A stretch of 24,667 nucleotides of DNA from Nitrososphaerales archaeon (GTDB lineage Archaea; Thermoproteota; Nitrososphaeria; Nitrososphaerales; UBA57): contig JAKUSK010000005.1 of assembly GCA_022449325.1 (NCBI GenBank), positions 6,411 through 31,077 on the forward strand, written 5' to 3'. Shown here piece after piece: positions 23,905 to 24,667 of this stretch. The notes below the pieces were generated by a model. The model did no database searches. It was not told the origin of the DNA and saw only the letters and a program-made list of their open reading frames with translations. Positions within the stretch are counted from its first letter, which is position 1; every line of letters starts with the position of its first letter. The position numbers and the translations under genes were made by a program.

Positions 23905-24667
23905 ATGTCTAATCAAAAGTTTGAAAAATCAGTAGAAGAAAAATACAATAAAATTGGATTTAATAAATTAACAGATATACAAAAGAATTCATATTCAAAA
24001 ATAGCAAAAGAAGAGAATGTATTATTAATTGCTCCTACAGGATCTGGAAAAACAGAAGCTGCCATAATACCAGTAATAATGGGGAGTATAAACAATAAGA
24101 AGAAGAATAAGATATCTGCAGTATATATTACACCATTAAAAGCATTAAACAGAGATATATTTAGACGAGTTATTCACTATGCAGAAGCAGAAGGATTAAC
24201 AGTTAGTATTAGACATGGTGATACAACAAGAGCAGAAAAACAAAAAATAACTAAAGAACCTCCAGACGTATTGATAACTACACCAGAAACATTAGGAATA
24301 ATGATTGGAAATAAATCTACAAGGGATATTTTAACAAATACAAAATATGTAATTATTGATGAATTTCATGAACTTATTGGTAATGAAAGAGGTACACATT
24401 TATCAATATCTTTAGAAAGATTACAAGAATTAACAGGGAAGAAAATTATTAGAATTGGTTTGTCGGCCACGTTAGGAAACGTGAATACAGGATTGCAATT
24501 ATTGTCGGGTGAAGCATATAAATCAACAGTAGTTTTAGATCATACAAAAAAAGAATATGATATTTCAAACAAGTACATTAAAGGTGATTTATTTGAAGTA
24601 GCGCGTTTTATTTTGAAAAGAATGAAAGAAAGCAGCAAATCTACGATATTATTTACTAATACAAGAG
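23905..24667 (+). CDS. Lhr-type superfamily 2 DEAD/DEAH helicase (5' part, cut by window edge)
   Basis: The first 254 codons of a large ATP-dependent helicase. Seen in order are a Q-motif-like FNKLTDIQKNSY, Walker A APTGSGKTEAA (about residues 48-58), the motif Ia segment TPLKALNRDIF, RHGDTT, PPDVLITTPETLGIM, the Walker B motif DEFHEL (DExH), a GNERGTHLSISLERLQEL segment and motif III GLSATLG. The combination of DEFHEL followed by RGxxLSxSLERL and RIGLSAT is typical of the Lhr (large helicase-related) family of archaeal and bacterial DNA repair and recombination helicases. The ATG at 23905 is used; the rest of the protein lies beyond the window, so domain content further downstream is not visible. 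Confidence 0.9.
   Translation, partial: MSNQKFEKSVEEKYNKIGFNKLTDIQKNSYSKIAKEENVLLIAPTGSGKTEAAIIPVIMGSINNKKKNKISAVYITPLKALNRDIFRRVIHYAEAEGLTVSIRHGDTTRAEKQKITKEPPDVLITTPETLGIMIGNKSTRDILTNTKYVIIDEFHELIGNERGTHLSISLERLQELTGKKIIRIGLSATLGNVNTGLQLLSGEAYKSTVVLDHTKKEYDISNKYIKGDLFEVARFILKRMKESSKSTILFTNTR

Noticed and set aside
1..24667. tRNA or rRNA genes, CRISPR arrays, insertion sequences and integration sites.
   Set aside because: I saw no cloverleaf-like sequence, no regularly spaced direct repeats, and no transposase or integrase reading frame; the spacers are almost all shorter than 100 nt.

Overview
The window is strongly AT-rich DNA that reads as archaeal. Genes are tightly packed in short operons on both strands. 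Many gene starts lie about 26-30 nt downstream of a TATA-like element, as in leaderless archaeal transcripts, while internal operon genes have Shine-Dalgarno-like GGTGA, GTGAT or GGAG. GTG and TTG starts are common. The gene set (2-oxoacid:ferredoxin oxidoreductase with fused gamma-alpha subunit, archaeal-style HisRS, Lhr-type helicase, lipoyl-dependent 2-oxoacid dehydrogenase with LipB, aconitase) would fit a low-GC mesophilic archaeon. A Thaumarchaeota/Nitrososphaeria-like lineage is my best guess, but the sequence alone does not prove it.

Layout. (1) 1-2836, plus strand: the tail of an upstream gene, then 2-oxoacid dehydrogenase E1 beta, lipoyl E2 and octanoyltransferase LipB. (2) 2840-5725, minus strand: a TusA-like sulfur carrier followed by the alpha and beta subunits of a 2-oxoacid:ferredoxin oxidoreductase, converging on the dehydrogenase operon. 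(3) 5807-7138: histidyl-tRNA synthetase. (4) 7160-19998: six proteins with no housekeeping match, which I regard as the interesting locus. (5) 20069-23594: SLOG-family protein, flavin reductase-like protein, a CxxC variant of the YggX iron-trafficking family, and aconitase. (6) 23694 to the end: a possible 38-aa membrane peptide and the 5' third of an Lhr-like helicase.

The central locus contains two tubulin/FtsZ-superfamily proteins. The larger (899 aa) keeps the nucleotide-binding T1, T3 and T4 loops and the T7 catalytic loop, and carries a long coiled-coil extension. The smaller (439 aa) keeps the fold outline but has lost the T4 and T7 signatures and gained an N-terminal zinc ribbon, so it looks like a pseudo-GTPase. 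The active-looking tubulin is in an operon with a membrane-anchored extracytoplasmic protein (309 aa) and a polytopic membrane protein with a large cytoplasmic helical domain (786 aa). Beside them lie a PH-like-domain protein (327 aa) and a very large secreted, membrane-anchored Ig/InlB-repeat protein whose transglutaminase-like domain has lost its catalytic Cys and His. My inference is an envelope-spanning, tubulin-based membrane organisation or surface system. No function can be read directly.

Metabolically, the window gives one archaeon two routes of 2-oxoacid oxidation (lipoate/NAD-type and ferredoxin-type) plus a mitochondrial-type aconitase, which fits a working TCA-type pathway.
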